Positions 8,886-17,791 of a DNA stretch of 33,876 nt are shown here, piece by piece. The notes under the pieces are model-generated. The model searched no databases. It was not told the DNA's origin and saw only the letters and a list, made by a program, of their open reading frames with translations. The stretch's first letter is position 1. Each line of letters starts with the position of its first letter. The translations under genes and the position numbers were made by a program. The stretch is from NCBI GenBank assembly GCA_934572465.1, contig CAKTLG010000019.1:1-33876 (forward strand), written 5' to 3'. Origin of the DNA: an uncultured Oscillospiraceae bacterium (GTDB taxonomy: Bacteria > Bacillota > Clostridia > Oscillospirales > Oscillospiraceae).

Positions 8886-9794
8886 ATGTTTGGATACGTC
8901 AGGCCGTCGAAGCAGCATTTGACCGAAGCGGAGGAGGCGCGCTTTCAGCAGATCTACTGCGGGCTGTGCCACACGCTTGGCCGGAAGTACGGCTTTGCCG
9001 CGCGCTTCGTGCTGAATTTCGATTTTACCTTTCTTGCGATCCTGCTCTCCGGCACGCAGGAGCCGGTATGCGAGCAGTGCCGCTGCGCCGTGCATCCGTT
9101 CAAAAAGCAGTGCGTGGCGGCGCGTAGCGCGGAGCTGGAAACAGCGGCCGATCACAGCATCGTGCTCGCGTGGTGGCAGCTGCGCGACCACATCGCCGAC
9201 CACGGCTTTTTCAAGGGCCTGCCGTACCGGCTGGCAGCGCTTTTTCTGCGCAGGGCGTATCGAAGGGCGAGCGCCTGCGTGCCGGACTTCGACCGCTCGG
9301 TGCAGCGCCGCCTTGCGGAGCTTGCCGCGCGCGAGCGCGAGCGCTGCGCCTCGCTTGATCGCGCGGCGGAGCCGTTCGCCGCACTGATGGCGGATATCGC
9401 CGCGTGCGTGCCGGATGAAACGCAGCGGCGCGTGATGGCGGAGCTTCTCTACCATCTCGGACGCTGGATCTATCTCGTCGATGCGGCAGATGATCTCAAA
9501 AAGGACTTTGCCAGCGGCTGCTACAATCCGCTGCGCTGCCGCTACGGCCTTACGGACGCTTCGCTCGACGAGGAAACGAAGCAAGCGGTCGCGCTTTCGC
9601 TCGATCTTTCCGTCCACCGGATGGCGAGCGCTTATGCGCTGCTTGACCGCGGCGCGTGGTCGCCGATCCTCGACAGTATTTTTTACGACAGCTTTTATGC
9701 CATCGGCTCCGCCGTTTTGGACGGAAGCTATCATAAGCCACCGCGCAGGATACATTTCCGCACGAAACCAGAGGAAAAAGAGGACACCCTATGA
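8886..9794 (+). CDS. DUF5685 family protein, partner of a J-domain protein
   Basis: 302 residues, no predicted signal peptide, mostly helical. The N-terminus MFGYVRPSKQHLTEAEEARF, the cysteine pair YCGLCHTLG and the later cysteines VCEQCRCAVHPFKKQC could form a metal or redox site. Asp-rich segments in the middle (LRDHIADHGFFKG, IYLVDAADDLKKDF) recall all-helical Asp-lined active sites such as those of prenyl-synthase-like folds; this is a visual impression, not a proven homology. The last 4 nt overlap the J-domain gene (ATGA), a strong sign of joint function. I recognise it as DUF5685 from its ends and its neighbour; the function is unknown. Confidence 0.75.
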   Translation: MFGYVRPSKQHLTEAEEARFQQIYCGLCHTLGRKYGFAARFVLNFDFTFLAILLSGTQEPVCEQCRCAVHPFKKQCVAARSAELETAADHSIVLAWWQLRDHIADHGFFKGLPYRLAALFLRRAYRRASACVPDFDRSVQRRLAELAARERERCASLDRAAEPFAALMADIAACVPDETQRRVMAELLYHLGRWIYLVDAADDLKKDFASGCYNPLRCRYGLTDASLDEETKQAVALSLDLSVHRMASAYALLDRGAWSPILDSIFYDSFYAIGSAVLDGSYHKPPRRIHFRTKPEEKEDTL

Positions 9795-10444
9795 ACGACC
9801 CCTATCAGATCCTGAATATTTCGCCGACGGCGACTGACGAGGAGGTCAAGCGCGCTTACCGCGACCTTGCCCGCAAATACCATCCGGACAACTACCACGA
9901 TAATCCGCTGGCCGATCTCGCGCAGGAAAAGATGAAAGAGATCAACGAAGCCTACGACCAGATCCAGAAGCAGCGCAAGGCATCCTCCGCCGCCTCGCAG
10001 AGCTATGGCGGCGCTTATGGCGGCGGGAGCTACGGCAGCAATGCCTACGGCAGCGGCGCTTACGGCGGCGCCTATGGCGGCGGCAGACTCCAGCAAGTGC
10101 GCGTGGCCATCAACCGCGGCGATATTTCGCTGGCCGAGCGGCTGCTCGGCGCGGTGAGCGAGCACGATGCGGAGTGGAACTTCCTCATGGGCGTTGTGTG
10201 CTCGCGGCGCGGCTGGATGGATGAGGCAAAGCGCTACCTTGAGACCGCCGTGCAGATGGAGCCGAACAATGTCGAGTACCGCAGCGCGCTCTCCGCGCTG
10301 ACGGGGGACGGCTACCGTCCGGCGGGCTTCCGCACGTTCCGCACGGGCGGCTTCGACGATAACTGTCTGCGCTGCTGCGCGGCCTGGTCGTGCTGCACGC
10401 TCTTCAGCGGCGGCGGCTGTTACTTTTTGCCCTGTATTTACTAA
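9791..10444 (+). CDS. J-domain protein with Gly/Tyr-rich linker and Cys-rich tail
   Basis: 217 residues. A J domain (residues 1-65) contains the HPD tripeptide (YRDLARKYHPDNYHD) needed to stimulate DnaK ATPase. A low-complexity Gly/Tyr/Ser linker follows (about 71-98, repeats of GAYGGGSYG type), then a helical TPR-like part with DEAKRYLETAVQMEPNN. The tail has the cysteines NCLRCCAAWSCCTLF near residue 200 and again near the C-terminus. It lacks the CxxCxGxG zinc finger of true DnaJ, so it is a type III J protein. Its ATG overlaps the DUF5685 stop, suggesting that DUF5685 is its client or partner. The cysteine tail might be a palmitate-like, metal or membrane anchor site; this is unproven. 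Confidence 0.85.
   Translation: MNDPYQILNISPTATDEEVKRAYRDLARKYHPDNYHDNPLADLAQEKMKEINEAYDQIQKQRKASSAASQSYGGAYGGGSYGSNAYGSGAYGGAYGGGRLQQVRVAINRGDISLAERLLGAVSEHDAEWNFLMGVVCSRRGWMDEAKRYLETAVQMEPNNVEYRSALSALTGDGYRPAGFRTFRTGGFDDNCLRCCAAWSCCTLFSGGGCYFLPCIY
10008..10083 (+). repeat. Short in-frame repeats coding the Gly/Tyr linker
   Basis: Degenerate units of the type GCTTATGGCGGCGG and TACGGCAGC recur about six times and code alternating Gly-Gly-Ala-Tyr and Gly-Ser-Tyr. Such tracts can change length by slippage. Confidence 0.7.
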
Positions 10445-10480
10445 GTGAGCTTTAGAATATGATGATGGAGGAAAATGATC

Positions 10481-11368
10481 GTGGTCAAGAGCATGACGGG
10501 CTACGGGAGAGCCAAAAAAGCATTATCCGGCAGAGACATCACCGTTGAGGTACGCTCGGTCAATAACCGTTACCTCGACTGCACGGTAAAGCTGCCGCGC
10601 GCCTATATTTTCGCAGAGGACGCCATCAAGGGCCGCGTGCAGAAGGCCATCTCACGCGGCAAGGTCGACGTGTTCGTCACCATCGACTCTACCGGCGCGG
10701 ACGAGGAGGTCGTCGCCGTCAACGAGGGGCTTGCGCGCAGCTATCTCGACGCGCTGCGGAGGCTCTATGAGCTCGACGGCGGGAACTATCTCAAAAAGCA
10801 GTCCTATGCGGCGGATCTTGCCCGCATTCCGGACGTGCTGACCGTCACAAAGGCTGAAGAGGATCTGGAATCCGTCGGCGCGGACATCTGCGAGGTGCTC
10901 GACGAGGCGCTTATCTCGTATAACCGGATGCGCGCGACCGAGGGGCAGAAGCTCGCCGAAGACATCGGCGGCCGCCTGAGCACCATCGAGACGCTTACCG
11001 GCAAGGTCGAGGAGCGCTCGCCGGAAACGGTGCGCGAGTACCGCGAGAGACTGACGGCGCGTATGCAGGAGATCCTGCAGAGCACGACCATCGACGAGAG
11101 CCGCATTCTGACCGAGGCCGCCATTTATGCCGATAAGATCGCCGTGGACGAGGAAACGGTGCGTCTGCGCTCGCATGTGTCGCAGCTGCGCACCATGCTC
11201 CAGTCCGATGAGCCGATGGGCCGCAAGATGGACTTCCTCATTCAAGAGGTCAACCGCGAGAGCAACACCATCGGCTCAAAGTGCAACGACGTTTCTATCG
11301 CACGCGACGTGGTCGCGCTCAAGGCGGAGGTCGAGAAGATCCGCGAGCAGGTGCAGAACATCGAATGA
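10481..11368 (+). CDS. yicC: YicC/YloC family endoribonuclease
   Basis: 295 residues from GTG 10481. YicC-type proteins are hexameric RNases implicated in mRNA and sRNA decay. The N-terminal signature [10 protein letters not shown] and [18 protein letters not shown] are present, as is the C-terminal DUF1732 part ending [24 protein letters not shown]. The start is a choice between ATG 10475 (3 nt after GGAGG) and GTG 10481 (9 nt after it). The latter gives better spacing and the family's usual MxKSMTGYG beginning. It opens the conserved yicC-remA-gmk-rpoZ block and follows the J-domain gene by 36 nt. Confidence 0.93.
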   Translation: MVKSMTGYGRAKKALSGRDITVEVRSVNNRYLDCTVKLPRAYIFAEDAIKGRVQKAISRGKVDVFVTIDSTGADEEVVAVNEGLARSYLDALRRLYELDGGNYLKKQSYAADLARIPDVLTVTKAEEDLESVGADICEVLDEALISYNRMRATEGQKLAEDIGGRLSTIETLTGKVEERSPETVREYRERLTARMQEILQSTTIDESRILTEAAIYADKIAVDEETVRLRSHVSQLRTMLQSDEPMGRKMDFLIQEVNRESNTIGSKCNDVSIARDVVALKAEVEKIREQVQNIE

Positions 11369-11381
11369 GGAGCGCAGGAAG

Positions 11382-11642
11382 ATGAAGCTGCTGAACATTG
11401 GCTTTGGCAATATGGTGTCCGCCGAGCGGCTCGTCGCCGTCGTGAGTCCTGACAGCGCGCCGATCAAGCGTCTCATTCAGGAGTCGCGCGAGCGCGGGAT
11501 GCTGATCGACGCGACCTATGGCCGCAAGACCGCGTCGGTGTTCATCATGGACAGCGACCATGTTGTGCTTTCGGCCATCGCAGCCGAAAAGCTGATCGCA
11601 AGGCTGGGCGTGGAAACGCTCGGCATGGAGGAGGAAGGATAA
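11382..11642 (+). CDS. remA: RemA-family extracellular-matrix regulator (DUF370)
   Basis: 86 residues, the family length. RemA is a DNA-binding oligomer that activates biofilm-matrix and osmoprotection genes in B. subtilis. The conserved start [23 protein letters not shown] and the central [22 protein letters not shown] are nearly textbook. ATG 11382 is preceded by AGGAAG. It lies between yicC and gmk, exactly as in B. subtilis. Its targets here are unknown; the family also occurs in organisms without the Bacillus matrix genes. Confidence 0.93.
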   Translation: MKLLNIGFGNMVSAERLVAVVSPDSAPIKRLIQESRERGMLIDATYGRKTASVFIMDSDHVVLSAIAAEKLIARLGVETLGMEEEG

Positions 11643-11647
11643 GAACT

Positions 11648-12241
11648 ATGTACAGGGGCAAGACTTTTATTATCTCGGGGCCGTCCGGCGTCGGCAAGAG
11701 CACGGTGCTCAAGGAGCTGTTCAAGGGGCGGGAGGATCTCTATTTTTCCGTTTCCGCCACGACGCGCGCGCCGCGTCCCGGCGAGGTCGACGGCGTACAC
11801 TATCACTTTACCGACGTGGATCACTTCCGCCGCCTTATCACCGAGGATGCCTTTCTGGAATATGCCGAGTATGTCGGCAATTTTTACGGCACGCCGAAGC
11901 GGTTCGTTGACGAAGCCATGGAGCAGGGGAAGGATGTCATCCTTGACATCGAGGTGCAGGGCGCGCTTCAGGTGACGAGCAAGCGCCCCGACGTTGTACG
12001 CATCTTCATCGCGCCGCCGTCCTGGCAGGCGCTGGAGGAGCGGCTGACCGGCCGCGGGACCGACAGCGCCGAAAAGGTGCAGAAGCGTCTCGTGCGCGCC
12101 AAGGTCGAGCTGCAAACGGCAAATACCTATGATTACTTTGTCATCAACGACACGGTCGAGCAGGCCGTGCGCGAGATCAACGCCATCATGCTCGCCGAGC
12201 ACTGCAAGCCCGCCGAGCGCATGGCCATCTTGTCCGAATAA
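11648..12241 (+). CDS. gmk: Guanylate kinase
   Basis: 197 residues. It phosphorylates GMP to GDP with ATP. The P-loop GPSGVGKST lies at residues 11-19. The GMP-binding region has SATTRAPRPGEVDGVHYHF and FLEYAEYVGNFYGT, and DIEVQGA follows. The lid arginine region is RLTGRGTDSAEKVQKRL. Length and motifs are normal. It sits 5 nt after remA and 39 nt before rpoZ; the gmk-rpoZ pairing is widely conserved, linking guanine nucleotide supply with RNA polymerase. Confidence 0.97.
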   Translation: MYRGKTFIISGPSGVGKSTVLKELFKGREDLYFSVSATTRAPRPGEVDGVHYHFTDVDHFRRLITEDAFLEYAEYVGNFYGTPKRFVDEAMEQGKDVILDIEVQGALQVTSKRPDVVRIFIAPPSWQALEERLTGRGTDSAEKVQKRLVRAKVELQTANTYDYFVINDTVEQAVREINAIMLAEHCKPAERMAILSE

Positions 12242-12280
12242 GTGAAAAAACAGCCGAAAGGCAGAAGGAAGTAATATATT

Positions 12281-12490
12281 ATGATGCTTTATCCCGCTAT
12301 GAGTACGCTCAACAAGTACATCGAGAACCGCTATCTTCTCGTCAACGTCGTGGCGCGCCGCGCCCGCCAGATCGCCGAGGATGCGGACGTCGAGGGCTAT
12401 CCGCTGAACGAAAAGCCGGTCACCACGGCCATCAACGAGGTCGCTGCCGGTAAGATCAGCTCCGAGGGCATCGACACCAACATCAGCTGA
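12281..12490 (+). CDS. rpoZ: DNA-directed RNA polymerase subunit omega
   Basis: 69 residues. Omega aids folding and assembly of the beta' subunit. The short N-terminus MMLYPAMSTLNKYIENRYLL, the NVVARRARQIAED helix and the NEKPVTTAINEVAAGKI segment are typical of Firmicutes omega. ATG 12281 and ATG 12284 are both possible; AAGGAAG upstream suits either. In B. subtilis coaBC lies between rpoZ and priA; here only about 50 nt separate them and coaBC is absent. Confidence 0.92.
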   Translation: MMLYPAMSTLNKYIENRYLLVNVVARRARQIAEDADVEGYPLNEKPVTTAINEVAAGKISSEGIDTNIS

Positions 12491-12542
12491 CGGCGCGTCC
12501 GCCGCGCGATAACAGAACAATACCGCAGAAAGGGGAGACTGT

Positions 12543-15014
12543 ATGGCAGAGAAAATGATCGCTCGTGTCGCAGTCTCTCCCGTTCCGTTTGCAGCGGACA
12601 AGCTCTATTCCTACCTCGTGCCGGACGCGCTTCTGGGCGCGGCGGAGGAGGGAAAACGCGTGCTCGTCCCCTTTGGGCGCGGCAACCGCAGGAGCGAGGG
12701 CTTTTTGATGGAGCTGCGGCGCGAGGAGGTCAGCTCCCCGCTCAAGCCGATCGACAGCGTGCTTGACGACGCGCCGCTGCTCGACGGGAAGGATCTCCGG
12801 CTTGCGCGGTGGATGAAGGCGCGGTATTTCTGCACCTATTACGACGCGCTCAAAACGCTGCTGCCGGTCGGCGTGTGGCTCAGGAGCCGCGAGGTCTGGC
12901 GGCTGAACGAGGCTGTCAGCGCGGAGGAGGCGCTCTCCTCCGCTGCGCCCGACTCGACGGAGGAGACGCTGCTGCGGGCCGTGCTGAGCGCGAAGGAGCT
13001 TGAGCGTCCCGCGCTCGACGAGATCGGGGGCGAGAAAACGGCGAAGGCTCTGCGCGCGCTGGAGCAGTGCGGACTGCTCGTTTGCGAGACGACGATGAAG
13101 CAGCGCCTTGGCGACAAGACGGTGCGCATGGCGTCGCTGTGCGTCAGCGCGGAGGAAGCGCTTGCGGCCGTCAAGCCGAAGCGCCGCAGCGCGCCGGTGC
13201 GGTATGCGGTCATCGAGCTTTTGAGCCGCGAGGGAACGCTGTCAGCACAGGAGATCAGCTACTATACGGGCGCGACAATGCAGACGCTGCGCGGGCTGGA
13301 AAAGTCCGGCCTGATCACGCTTTCCGAGCGGGAAGCGCTGCGCGTCAGCAGCGCGGAAGAAGGCGCAGAGATGAGCGAACCGGCCGCGCTCAACGCCGAG
13401 CAGCAGGCTGCCCTTGACGGGCTGTGTCCGCTGCTCGACCGCGAGGGCGGCGCGGCGGCACTGCTCTACGGCGTGACCGCCAGCGGCAAAACGCAGGTCT
13501 ACCTGAAGCTCATCGCGGAAGCGCTCGCGCGCGGCCGGACGGCGATGCTGCTCGTGCCGGAGATCGCGCTGACGCCGCAGATGATGCGCCGCTTTACCGC
13601 GCGCTTCGGCGCTGACGTCGTGATGCTGCACAGCGGCCTCCCGCTCACGGAGCGCTACGACCAGTGGAAGCGCATCCGGCGCGGCGAGGTGCGTGTTGTG
13701 CTCGGCACGCGCAGCGCGGTGTTTGCGCCGCTGCCGGATCTTGGCCTCATCATCATCGACGAGGAGCAGGAGGGAAGCTATCAGTCGGAGAACCCGCCGC
13801 GCTATCACGCGCGTGACATCGCGCAGTTCCGCTGCGCGCAGCGCGGCGCGCTGATGCTGCTCGGCTCGGCCACGCCGACGGTGGAAACGGCATATTACGC
13901 CAAGCAAGGTCGCTATCAAGTATTTTCACTTCACAGGAGATTCAACGATCTGCCGCTGCCGCGCGTGCTTCTCGCCGATATGAAGGATGAGCTGCGGCAG
14001 GGCAACGAGAGCGCGATCGGCAGCACGCTGCGCGCGGAGCTTGCAAAAAACCTCGCGCGCGGCGAACAGAGCATCCTGTTCCTCAACCGGCGCGGCAGCG
14101 CACGGATGCTGCTGTGCGGCGAGTGCGGCTATGTGCCGCAGTGTCCGCGGTGCAGCGTGCCGATGACGTACCACTCTGCAAACGAGCGGCTGATGTGCCA
14201 CTACTGCGGCCATTCCGAGCCGGTGATGGAGCGGTGCGGCGAGTGCGGCGGGCTAATGAAGCGCGTCGGCGCGGGCACGCAGCGGGTGGAGCAGGAGCTT
14301 TCCGTGCTCTTTCCCGAAGCGAAGGTGCTGCGCATGGACGCTGACACCGTGAGCGCGGCGCGCTCCCACGAGACGCTGCTGCGCGAATTTGAAGAAAAGA
14401 ACATCCCCATCCTTCTTGGCACGCAGATGGTGGCCAAGGGGCTGGATTTTGAACGGGTGACGCTCGTTGGCGTGCTGGACGCCGACCTTTCGCTCTATGC
14501 GCAGAACTATCATGCCGCCGAGCGGACGTACAGTCTGCTCGCGCAGGTCGTGGGGCGCGCGGGACGCGGGGCGCGCGAGGGGCGCGCGGTCATCCAGACC
14601 TATCACCCTGAGAACGAGGTCATCCGCGCGGCGGCAAGGCAGGACTACGGCGCGTTTTACCGCAGCGAGCTGCGTATGCGCCGTCTGCGGCGCTATCCGC
14701 CGTTCGCCGACCTTTACACGCTGACGGTCTCCGGCAGCGAGGAGCATCGCGTGATCGCCGCGGCCTGCACGCTGCGCGACGCGCTGCGCGCGGAGACCTC
14801 GCATGAGCCGCTGCGCTCGTTGGAGACCGAGGTGCTCGGTCCCGCCGGCGCGCCGGTCGTAAAGGTCAACAACCGCTACCGCTACTGCGTGTATCTCTGC
14901 GGCAAAAGCGATAATGCGCTGCGCCGCACGGTCAGCGAATACCTGCTGGCCTTTTATGCAAGAAAAGAAAACCGCGGTCTCGACATTTTTGCCGACTGCA
15001 ATGCTTTACAATAG
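12543..15014 (+). CDS. priA: Primosomal protein N' (replication restart helicase PriA)
   Basis: 823 residues. It rebinds stalled replication forks and reloads the replisome. The N-terminal 3'-end-binding domain begins ARVAVSPVPFAADKLYSYLVPD. Winged-helix material follows to about 280. Helicase lobe 1 has Walker A GVTASGKT (310-317) and Walker B DEEQ (406-409). The zinc-binding insert starts at Cys525 (CGECGYVPQCPRC, then CHYCG and CGECGG). Lobe 2 has GTQMVAKGLDFERVTLVGVLDAD and QVVGRAGRG. All key residues are present and the length is slightly above the family average. AAAGGGGAG precedes the ATG. Confidence 0.97.
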   Translation: MAEKMIARVAVSPVPFAADKLYSYLVPDALLGAAEEGKRVLVPFGRGNRRSEGFLMELRREEVSSPLKPIDSVLDDAPLLDGKDLRLARWMKARYFCTYYDALKTLLPVGVWLRSREVWRLNEAVSAEEALSSAAPDSTEETLLRAVLSAKELERPALDEIGGEKTAKALRALEQCGLLVCETTMKQRLGDKTVRMASLCVSAEEALAAVKPKRRSAPVRYAVIELLSREGTLSAQEISYYTGATMQTLRGLEKSGLITLSEREALRVSSAEEGAEMSEPAALNAEQQAALDGLCPLLDREGGAAALLYGVTASGKTQVYLKLIAEALARGRTAMLLVPEIALTPQMMRRFTARFGADVVMLHSGLPLTERYDQWKRIRRGEVRVVLGTRSAVFAPLPDLGLIIIDEEQEGSYQSENPPRYHARDIAQFRCAQRGALMLLGSATPTVETAYYAKQGRYQVFSLHRRFNDLPLPRVLLADMKDELRQGNESAIGSTLRAELAKNLARGEQSILFLNRRGSARMLLCGECGYVPQCPRCSVPMTYHSANERLMCHYCGHSEPVMERCGECGGLMKRVGAGTQRVEQELSVLFPEAKVLRMDADTVSAARSHETLLREFEEKNIPILLGTQMVAKGLDFERVTLVGVLDADLSLYAQNYHAAERTYSLLAQVVGRAGRGAREGRAVIQTYHPENEVIRAAARQDYGAFYRSELRMRRLRRYPPFADLYTLTVSGSEEHRVIAAACTLRDALRAETSHEPLRSLETEVLGPAGAPVVKVNNRYRYCVYLCGKSDNALRRTVSEYLLAFYARKENRGLDIFADCNALQ

Positions 15015-15034
15015 AGAAATGAGGAGAGAGAACT

Positions 15035-15538
15035 ATGGCTATCCGTACCATCCGTGAAAAGGGCGATCCCTGCCTGACAAAAGTGTGCCGTCCGGTGACG
15101 GAATTCAACGCGCGGCTGCACCAGCTGCTTGACGATATGGCTGACACGCTGGCTGAGGCCGGCGGTGTCGGGCTCGCCGCCCCGCAGGTCGGCATTCTGC
15201 GCCGCGTCTGCATCGTTGAGGATGAGCAGGGCGAGCTTATCGAGCTCATCAACCCCGAGATCATCAAGGCCGAGGGTGAGCAGACAGGGCTTGAGGGCTG
15301 CCTGAGCGTGCCGGGCAAGTACGGCATCGTCACGCGCCCGATGGTGGTGCGCGTGCGCGCGCAGGATCGCTATGGCACGGAATTTGAGGTCGAGGACGAG
15401 GAGCTGACCGCGCGCTGCTTCTGCCACGAGATCGAGCATCTTGACGGTCACCTCTACACCGAGCACTGCAAGGTCCTCACCGACGAGGAGCTGGAGCAGT
15501 ATATCCGCGCGCATGAAAAGGAGCTGGACGGAGAATGA
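15035..15538 (+). CDS. def: Peptide deformylase
   Basis: 167 residues. It removes the N-formyl group from new proteins and is a metalloenzyme. The three motifs are GVGLAAPQVG, EGCLSVPG (metal ligand Cys89) and CHEIEHLDGH (His131, catalytic Glu132, His135). The C-terminal helix is short, as in type 1 enzymes. AGGAGAG precedes ATG 15035. The stop overlaps the fmt start by 4 nt; Fmt adds the formyl group that Def later removes. Confidence 0.97.
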   Translation: MAIRTIREKGDPCLTKVCRPVTEFNARLHQLLDDMADTLAEAGGVGLAAPQVGILRRVCIVEDEQGELIELINPEIIKAEGEQTGLEGCLSVPGKYGIVTRPMVVRVRAQDRYGTEFEVEDEELTARCFCHEIEHLDGHLYTEHCKVLTDEELEQYIRAHEKELDGE

Positions 15539-16461
15539 GGATCGTCTTTATGGGCACGCCTGACTTTGCGCGCACCATTCTGGAGCGGCTGGTCGCGGAT
15601 GGGCACGAGGTCTGCGGCGTTTTCACGCAGCCGGACAAGCCGCGCAGCCGGAATAAGGTCACGCCAAGCCCTGTGAAGGAATATGCTTTGACACAAAACA
15701 TCCCCATTTTCCAGCCGACGACGATGCGTGACGGCACGGCGCTCGCTGATCTTAAAGCGCTGGCGCCCGATCTTGCGGTCGTCGCGGCCTATGGACGCAT
15801 TCTGCCGGAGGAGATGCTTGCGGCGCCGCCGATGGGCTGCATCAACGTGCACGCCTCCATCCTGCCGCGGTATCGCGGCGCCGCGCCGATCAACTGGGCG
15901 ATCCTGAACGGCGACAGGGAGACCGGCGTGACGATCATGCATATGGCGAAAGAGTGCGACACGGGCGATATGATCCTTGTGAAGAAGCAGGCCATCCGCC
16001 CCGACGAGACGGCGGAGGAGCTGTTCTGCGAGCTTGCCGCGCTTGGTGCGGACGCGATCGCTGAGGCCATCGCGCAGATCGAGGGCGGCACGGCGCAGCG
16101 CGTGCCGCAGAATGAGGCGGAGGCGACCTATGCCCCCATGCTCTCGCGCGAGCTCTCGCCCATCGACTGGGCAAAAAGCAGCGCACAGATCGTCGATCAG
16201 ATCCGCGGGCTCATCCCGTGGCCGTGCGCTTCGGCGAGCATCTGCGGCGCGAATACGAAAATCTTCCGTGCGGTGCCGCTGGGGGAGACAAAGGACGCCC
16301 CCGGCACGCTGCGCGCGGTGAAAAAGGGCATCGAGGCCGCCTGCGGCGACGGCAGGAGCCTTCTTATTACGGAATTGCAGCAGGACGGCGGCAAACGCAT
16401 GGCCGCAAACGCCTTTTTGAACGGCAGGCGCATCGCTGTGGGGACGGTCCTCAATGCGTAA
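15535..16461 (+). CDS. fmt: Methionyl-tRNA formyltransferase
   Basis: 308 residues. It formylates initiator Met-tRNA with 10-formyl-THF. The Rossmann-type N-terminal domain begins MRIVFMGTPDFARTILERL. The catalytic Asn/His/Asp region reads INVHASILPRYRGAAPINWAILNGD then MAKECDTGDM. The C-terminal domain (about 205-300) contains LSPIDWAKSSAQIVDQIRGL and the usual beta-barrel. Length is normal. It overlaps def by 4 nt and rsmB by 8 nt, so these three are surely one transcript. Confidence 0.97.
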   Translation: MRIVFMGTPDFARTILERLVADGHEVCGVFTQPDKPRSRNKVTPSPVKEYALTQNIPIFQPTTMRDGTALADLKALAPDLAVVAAYGRILPEEMLAAPPMGCINVHASILPRYRGAAPINWAILNGDRETGVTIMHMAKECDTGDMILVKKQAIRPDETAEELFCELAALGADAIAEAIAQIEGGTAQRVPQNEAEATYAPMLSRELSPIDWAKSSAQIVDQIRGLIPWPCASASICGANTKIFRAVPLGETKDAPGTLRAVKKGIEAACGDGRSLLITELQQDGGKRMAANAFLNGRRIAVGTVLNA

Positions 16462-17791
16462 GGGAAACACCGCAAACGCGCGCGAATGCGCGCTCTCCGT
16501 GCTCGTCGCCTGCCGCCGGAGCGGCGCGTGGGCCGACGCCGCGCTCAAGGCGCAGCTCAGCAAATGCGCGCTCAGCGCGCCCGATGCGGCGCTTTGCAGC
16601 CGCATCGTCTACGGCGTGATGCAGAACGAGCTGCTGCTGAACTGGTATCTTGGCGCGTACTGCACGCAAAAGCTTGATCATTTGCAGCCGCCGCTTGCCG
16701 ACATCCTGCGCATCGGCGCGTATCAGATATTATTTTTGGACAAGGTGCCCGACCACGCGGCGGTGAGCGAATCGGTAGAGCTGTGCCGCACGAACGGCCG
16801 CGCGGCCGCGAGCGGGCTTGTCAATGCTGTTCTGCGCAAGGTCGTGCAAAATAAGGGCAGCCTTCCCGCGCTGCCACAGGACACGCTCTCGCGCCTGAGC
16901 ATCGCGTACAGCCATCCGCAATGGCTGGTCGAGCGGCTCCTTACGCTGCTGGGCGCAGAGGAAACAGCGCAGTTTTTGCGCATCGACAACGAGGCCGCGC
17001 CCATGACCGCGCAGGTCAACCCCCTCAAGACGAATGCAGACGCGCTTGTGCGCGAGCTTTCCGGCGAGGGCATCGCGGCCGTGCCGCACGAGTGGGTGCC
17101 GGACTGCCTTGAGCTGAGCGGCACCGGCGACCTAACGACGCTTGCAGCCTTTTATCAGGGCCGCTTTACGGTGCAGGACGCGGCGGCAAAGCTCGTGACC
17201 TGCGCCGCGGGCTTCCAAAAGGGGCAGCGCGTGCTGGACGTCTGCGCGGCGCCCGGCGGCAAGTCGTTCGCCGCGGCGTTCGCCATGGAAAACGAAGGGC
17301 ACATCCTCTCGTGCGATCTGCACGAGAACAAGCTCAAGCGCATCCGCGAGGGCGCGCAGCGGCTCGGCATCACCTGCATCGAGACTGCCTGCGCCGATGG
17401 ACGCGTGTTCCGGTCGGAGTGGGCGGGGCAGTTCGACGTCGTCATCTGCGATGTGCCGTGCTCGGGGCTTGGCATCATCCGCAAGAAGCCGGATATCCGG
17501 TATAAATCGCCCGACGAGCTTACGGCGCTGCCGGAGATCCAGCGCGCGATCCTCTCAAACAGCGCGCGCTATGTGAAAGCGGGCGGCGTGCTGGTCTATT
17601 CGACCTGCACGATCCTGCCGGATGAAAATGAACAGGTAACGGACGCCTTCCTGTTGGCGCATCCGTCGTTTGCCTATGAGGACTTTACGCTGCCGAATGG
17701 AGATACGGCGGGACACTTTACGCTATGGCCGCAGCGCAGCGGAACAGACGGCTTTTATCTCAGCCGCATGAGAAGGAGTTTGCATGACTGA
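16454..17791 (+). CDS. rsmB: 16S rRNA m5C967 methyltransferase RsmB
   Basis: 445 residues. It methylates C967 of 16S rRNA using SAM. The N-terminal NusB-like helical domain spans about residues 1-140 (ARECALSVLVACRRSG, ILRIGAYQILFLDKVPDHAAV). The SAM domain has LDVCAAPGGKSFAAA, DVPCSGLGIIRKKPDIRYK with Cys336, and the catalytic YSTCTILPDENEQV with Cys385. Both cysteines of the m5C mechanism are present. It starts 8 nt inside fmt and ends 8 nt inside rlmN. Confidence 0.95.
   Translation: MRKGNTANARECALSVLVACRRSGAWADAALKAQLSKCALSAPDAALCSRIVYGVMQNELLLNWYLGAYCTQKLDHLQPPLADILRIGAYQILFLDKVPDHAAVSESVELCRTNGRAAASGLVNAVLRKVVQNKGSLPALPQDTLSRLSIAYSHPQWLVERLLTLLGAEETAQFLRIDNEAAPMTAQVNPLKTNADALVRELSGEGIAAVPHEWVPDCLELSGTGDLTTLAAFYQGRFTVQDAAAKLVTCAAGFQKGQRVLDVCAAPGGKSFAAAFAMENEGHILSCDLHENKLKRIREGAQRLGITCIETACADGRVFRSEWAGQFDVVICDVPCSGLGIIRKKPDIRYKSPDELTALPEIQRAILSNSARYVKAGGVLVYSTCTILPDENEQVTDAFLLAHPSFAYEDFTLPNGDTAGHFTLWPQRSGTDGFYLSRMRRSLHD

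Noticed and set aside
7287..9755. An 822-codon open frame on the minus strand
   Set aside because: It runs antisense through cdaR, the RseC-like gene and the DUF5685 gene, all well supported. Its product is Arg/Ala/His/Asp-rich with no family resemblance, as expected from codon bias in GC-rich DNA.
10427..10458. A promoter before yicC (TTGCCC and TAGAAT)
   Set aside because: The 20-bp spacing is too long and the -35 is weak; read-through from the upstream genes is more likely.
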